DNA from: Streptomyces viridochromogenes DSM 40736 | GTDB taxonomy: Bacteria > Actinomycetota > Actinomycetes > Streptomycetales > Streptomycetaceae | Reading direction: 5' to 3' | Length of the DNA: 64,000 nt | Assembly (NCBI RefSeq): GCF_000158955.1 | Contig: NZ_GG657757.1 | Span: forward strand, 8,589,263 to 8,653,262 | Shown: piece by piece, positions 61,436 to 64,000 of the stretch | How positions within the stretch are numbered: position 1 is the stretch's first letter | How the letters are laid out: every line of letters starts with the position of its first letter | The notes under the pieces: model-generated | Database searches by the model: none | Told to the model about the DNA's origin: nothing | The model's input: only the letters and a program-made list of their open reading frames with translations | Made by a program: the position numbers and the translations under genes

Positions 61436-61618
61436 TCAGCGCGACTGGATCCAGAGGCCGCCGTATGCGACGACGGCGCCGCCGACCGTGGTTGCGGCCC
61501 CTCGGATCAGATGCAGGCCGGCCTCGTTGCGGAGCCGCCGGGCGCGCTTGGCCCACCGGGTCCTCGATGGGAGGGGTTCCGGGGCCGGGCTGTTGCCCGT
61601 ACGCTCGGGCTTGGACAT
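61436..61618 (-). CDS. Small basic protein, 60 aa
   Basis: ATG at 61618 with AAGGAG upstream. Polar N-terminus (MSKPERTGNSPAPEPLPS), basic middle (RTRWAKRARRLRNEAGLHLI), and one short hydrophobic helix AATTVGGAVVAYGGLWIQ. It is probably membrane-associated. Function unknown; converges on the interrupted 74-codon gene. Confidence 0.55.
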   Translation of the reverse strand: MSKPERTGNSPAPEPLPSRTRWAKRARRLRNEAGLHLIRGAATTVGGAVVAYGGLWIQSR

Positions 61619-61984
61619 GAGCTTCTCCTTCGTCGGGGACGTTCGGTCTTCTGCAGACGGCTCCCTGCCCACCAGGGGGCCGTCGCCGTTTCCGGCGACA
61701 GCCGTGCCGTTTGTCCGCCTGTTGAGACACCAACGCGTCTCGTGGGGCGGCTGACAGCAACAAAAGCACCCTGAATAGCGCTCTGACCAGCGGAAACATG
61801 GCTTTGGTCAACTAAGTTCTTCTGTGTTTTTGTGTGGCGAACCTGGCAGAAGGCGTGTCTTCCAAGGTCTTCTCGGGTCCTTGTGGGGCGAGGCTTGTTC
61901 TTTGCTGTTCTCAATGGGTGTCATGCCGGGGTTAAGCTAGGCTCTTTGAGTTCAAATGGGCTTTGATGAGCTGGAGTTGTGGAC
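61619..61984. other. Intergenic region
   Basis: About 365 bases between divergent genes. Around 61790-61960 it is less GC-rich than the surroundings (AACTAAGTTCTTCTGTGTTT near 61811; GTTAAGCTAGGCTCTTTGAG near 61930), so the promoter of the downstream HTH gene probably lies there. No gene supported. Confidence 0.4.
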
Positions 61985-62536
61985 GTGCCCAAGGTGTTGC
62001 GAATGCCGAGCTTGGATGAGCTCCCGCATGGGTCCAGAAGGAACTTCGTGGGCGAGCTGCACACCTACTTCCGCGCGGCAGGGCGTCCCTCGCCAGCCAG
62101 CATCGCGGCAGCTGTTGCTCAATTGCATGGTTCCGCCCCCGTGACTGTCAGCCGTGAGACGGTCCGGAGGTTGCTCAAAGGCGAGACCACCAGCACCTGG
62201 CCCAAGGTCAAAGCGGTACACGAGGTTCTCTGCCGTATGGCAGACCAGGACCCGATGTGGAGAAGATTCTCCGACTCCAACGACTACGACGAGGAAGACG
62301 ACACCCGCACGCTTCGCGAATACCTACGCGATCTGTGGAACGACGCCGTTGAGGGTGTTGAACCTGATGACGAGGCGGGCCACCCTCAGCTGGCGCCGGT
62401 TCCGCAGGCGTCACCGCCGTCCGCCCCGGCCGGGGGATGGGGGTCGGCTCCGCAGCTGTCACCGCCGCCCGCCACAACTGGGGGGTGGGGTTCAGGGGGA
62501 GCCAACGGCGGATACAGCGATGAGCCTCCTTTCTGA
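61985..62536 (+). CDS. XRE-like helix-turn-helix protein with Pro/Gly repeat tail
   Basis: About 183 aa. GTG at 61985 is chosen because GGAG lies eight bases upstream; GTG 61979 is also open. The N-terminal domain (about 15-85) matches a Streptomyces group: SRRNFVGELHTYFRAAGRPS, TVSRETVRRLLKGETTSTWP, KVKAVHEVLCRMA. The HTH is followed by an acidic segment (DYDEEDDTRTLREYLRDLW). The C-terminal 55 residues contain two similar units (SPPSAPAGGWGSAPQ and SPPPATTGGWGSGGA), a flexible tail. It resembles DNA-binding proteins associated with gene silencing or phage-type regulation; unproven. Confidence 0.75.
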   Translation: MPKVLRMPSLDELPHGSRRNFVGELHTYFRAAGRPSPASIAAAVAQLHGSAPVTVSRETVRRLLKGETTSTWPKVKAVHEVLCRMADQDPMWRRFSDSNDYDEEDDTRTLREYLRDLWNDAVEGVEPDDEAGHPQLAPVPQASPPSAPAGGWGSAPQLSPPPATTGGWGSGGANGGYSDEPPF

Positions 62537-62586
62537 GCTGGGGTGGCACCGGCACGCCCGACATCGCTCCAACTGAGCTATCGCTG

Positions 62587-64000
62587 TTATGCCCAGCGCA
62601 TGCCGATGGCGCTGAGCTGCTCCACCCGTTCCGGTGACAGGGTGGCGGCCCGGCTGCGCTGGTTGCTGATCCATGCCCCCAGCTTCAGCTCCCGCTCCTC
62701 CTGGTCCTGGCCGTCCCTCTCGGCGACGACGATCCGTTCGATGTGCTTCCTGGGTACGCGCAGGTGTCCTTCGCGTCGGTAGTACTGCTTGGCGGCGGTG
62801 TAGTTGAGGGCCCATTTGCTGGCCTGACTGGTCCGCGGTTTGGGTTTCTCGTTCTCGGCCGCGGGTTGGATGCCGAGGATGTGTTCGCACATCCACTGCT
62901 GGACGCCTGTGAGCTTGTCCCAGCCGAGGCGGACCGAGCGCACCCACCGCCCGAGGTCCTCGCTCTGGTGCACGACCTCACCCGGCCCCATCGGCAGCGT
63001 GCCGCCGGCCTCCAGGTGCAGGCGGACTAGATGGAAGGCGCGCTGCCACTCCACGGGCCAGGCCGGGCACCACGACGGGTCGATGTCCTCGAGCTGCTCG
63101 CGCCGTTCCTCCGGAAGCGCCCCGGCCGCCGACTTCACGGGCAGCCCTTCGGCACGTCGCTGCTCGATTTCGGCGGCCCGGCGAGCGGCGGCCCGCGCAT
63201 TCTTCAGAAAGATCCCCACCTTCGCACCCTTGTAGGTGGCGTCCAGCGGGGCCAACAGGTGCCCGTTGTCCTCAGCCCACCCGCGCGCCGCGGCGAGGCC
63301 TTCTTCCCAGGCGACGTCGAAGTGCGACCACACCATGCCCAACTTCTCCAGCTGTGCGATGCGGTCCGCGTCCATGTCACCCCGGGCGTAGAACCTCCGA
63401 GCGTCGGCGATCCACTGCCCAAGTGGAAACCCGGCGAGCGAGGCCGGCCACCCCTCGGCTTCCGCCTCCTGGTCCCCGCTCTCGGGCACGCGGTACGTGA
63501 ACGGCACCTTCAGGTCCCCGTGGATCCGGTGGTACAGGGTGGCGGCTTCGACGCCGCGTCGCCAGTGTTGGTGTTCGGGGTTGAGGACACGGAGGTTGAT
63601 GAAGGCGGCCAGTTGGGCGGGGTCGCGGGGGGTGCTGAATTTCAGCAGCTCTCTGGCCGGTACTGACAGACCACGGTTGCTTCGGTCGCTGGCAGCTGCT
63701 TCGTCTTCCTCGGGCCCGCTGCGGCTCTGTACGCCTCTGACGCGGCTTGGCGCCTGCTGCTGCGCGAGGGCCTCCACCACACGGGCGTCGTGCGCCCTGA
63801 GCGCCTCCAAGAGCTTCGCCAACCCGCCGTACGCCCGTGAGGTGAGCATGTTGTCCGTCGTCTCACCCGGCCCGAGCAGCACCGGCACCACGAGCGAGGC
63901 GACCTTCCCCTCACCCGGCTGCATGCGCAGCGCCCGGCCGACGGCTTGGACGAGGTCGGCCATGGAGCCGCGTACGTCCGCGAAGTAGACGGAGTCACAG
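62587..64000 (-). CDS. DEAD/DEAH-type helicase with helicase-associated domains, partial
   Basis: The frame runs off the right edge. The rightmost codons read DSVYFADVRGS then MADLVQAVGRALRMQPGEGK, which is motif V and motif VI (QAVGRALR) of a superfamily 2 helicase. The remaining 450 residues contain several helicase-associated (HA) repeats: WRRGVEAATLYHRIHGDLKV, WEEGLAAARGWAEDNGHLLA, LNYTAAKQYYRREGHLRVPR and LKLGAWISNQRSRAATLSPE. It ends ERVEQLSAIGMRWA. Such Streptomyces proteins are very large, often with an N-terminal nuclease, and sit in accessory islands. Confidence 0.88.
   Translation of the reverse strand, partial: CDSVYFADVRGSMADLVQAVGRALRMQPGEGKVASLVVPVLLGPGETTDNMLTSRAYGGLAKLLEALRAHDARVVEALAQQQAPSRVRGVQSRSGPEEDEAAASDRSNRGLSVPARELLKFSTPRDPAQLAAFINLRVLNPEHQHWRRGVEAATLYHRIHGDLKVPFTYRVPESGDQEAEAEGWPASLAGFPLGQWIADARRFYARGDMDADRIAQLEKLGMVWSHFDVAWEEGLAAARGWAEDNGHLLAPLDATYKGAKVGIFLKNARAAARRAAEIEQRRAEGLPVKSAAGALPEERREQLEDIDPSWCPAWPVEWQRAFHLVRLHLEAGGTLPMGPGEVVHQSEDLGRWVRSVRLGWDKLTGVQQWMCEHILGIQPAAENEKPKPRTSQASKWALNYTAAKQYYRREGHLRVPRKHIERIVVAERDGQDQEERELKLGAWISNQRSRAATLSPERVEQLSAIGMRWA

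Overview
The window is high-GC actinobacterial DNA, almost certainly a Streptomyces chromosome and probably a chromosome arm. Coding frames have strongly GC-biased third positions. GTG and TTG starts and GTGA/ATGA overlaps are common. The gene content is typical of the genus: many TetR, GntR, Lrp, HxlR and WYL regulators, a BldC-like DNA-binding protein, DUF1648 and LUD-domain proteins, and small paralogous membrane proteins. The region is very accessory: recognisable genes alternate with decayed genes and transposon fragments. I found no rRNA or tRNA gene.

Region by region. 1-8.3 kb: a partial pentapeptide-like protein off the left edge, a divergent hydrolase/TetR pair with a palindromic operator, relics of a tyrosine recombinase and an ISL3 transposase, a GntR/DUF1648 pair, and an esterase/WYL-regulator pair. 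8.5-12.9 kb: two long overlapping minus-strand genes (about 547 and 918 aa) that look like one uncharacterised two-protein system. 13-20.3 kb: small regulators, a rhodanese, an HxlR/NAD(P)H-binding pair with a palindromic operator, an FG-GAP protein, and a Tn3-type resolvase relic with a res-like palindrome. 20.5-27.8 kb: an SDR/TetR operon, a TetR/reductase divergent pair with two operators, a pentapeptide-repeat membrane protein, and a chloramphenicol-type MFS exporter. 27.8-33.4 kb: a complete L-lactate utilisation locus (FadR-type regulator, LctP permease, LutA, LutB, LutC) with two operator palindromes. 33.5-39.6 kb: an anti-sigma-type ATPase, a TetR gene killed by an in-frame TGA, a hydrolase, a GMC oxidoreductase and a peptidoglycan-binding protein.

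39.7-46 kb holds the CRISPR loci. A two-repeat mini-array lies at 39.7 kb, and a 28-repeat type I-E-like array at 44.25-45.92 kb has its leader on the right and its decayed repeats on the left. No cas gene is present in the window. Between the two lie a glycosyltransferase tail, a broken MFS gene and small secreted proteins. 46.5-52.8 kb is a graveyard of mobile and signalling genes (SpoIIE-like relic, TniB and Mu-type transposase fragments) plus one intact DDE transposase gene. 52.9-62.6 kb carries two sigma-factor-like proteins, a BldC-like protein, several lineage-specific unknowns and an XRE-like protein. The window ends inside a helicase with helicase-associated domains.

At least a dozen genes carry single-base frameshifts and two carry a TGG-to-TGA change, so this is either a decaying region or an assembly with residual errors; reads would decide. 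All family names rest on motifs read by eye and on remembered family patterns; no database search was run.
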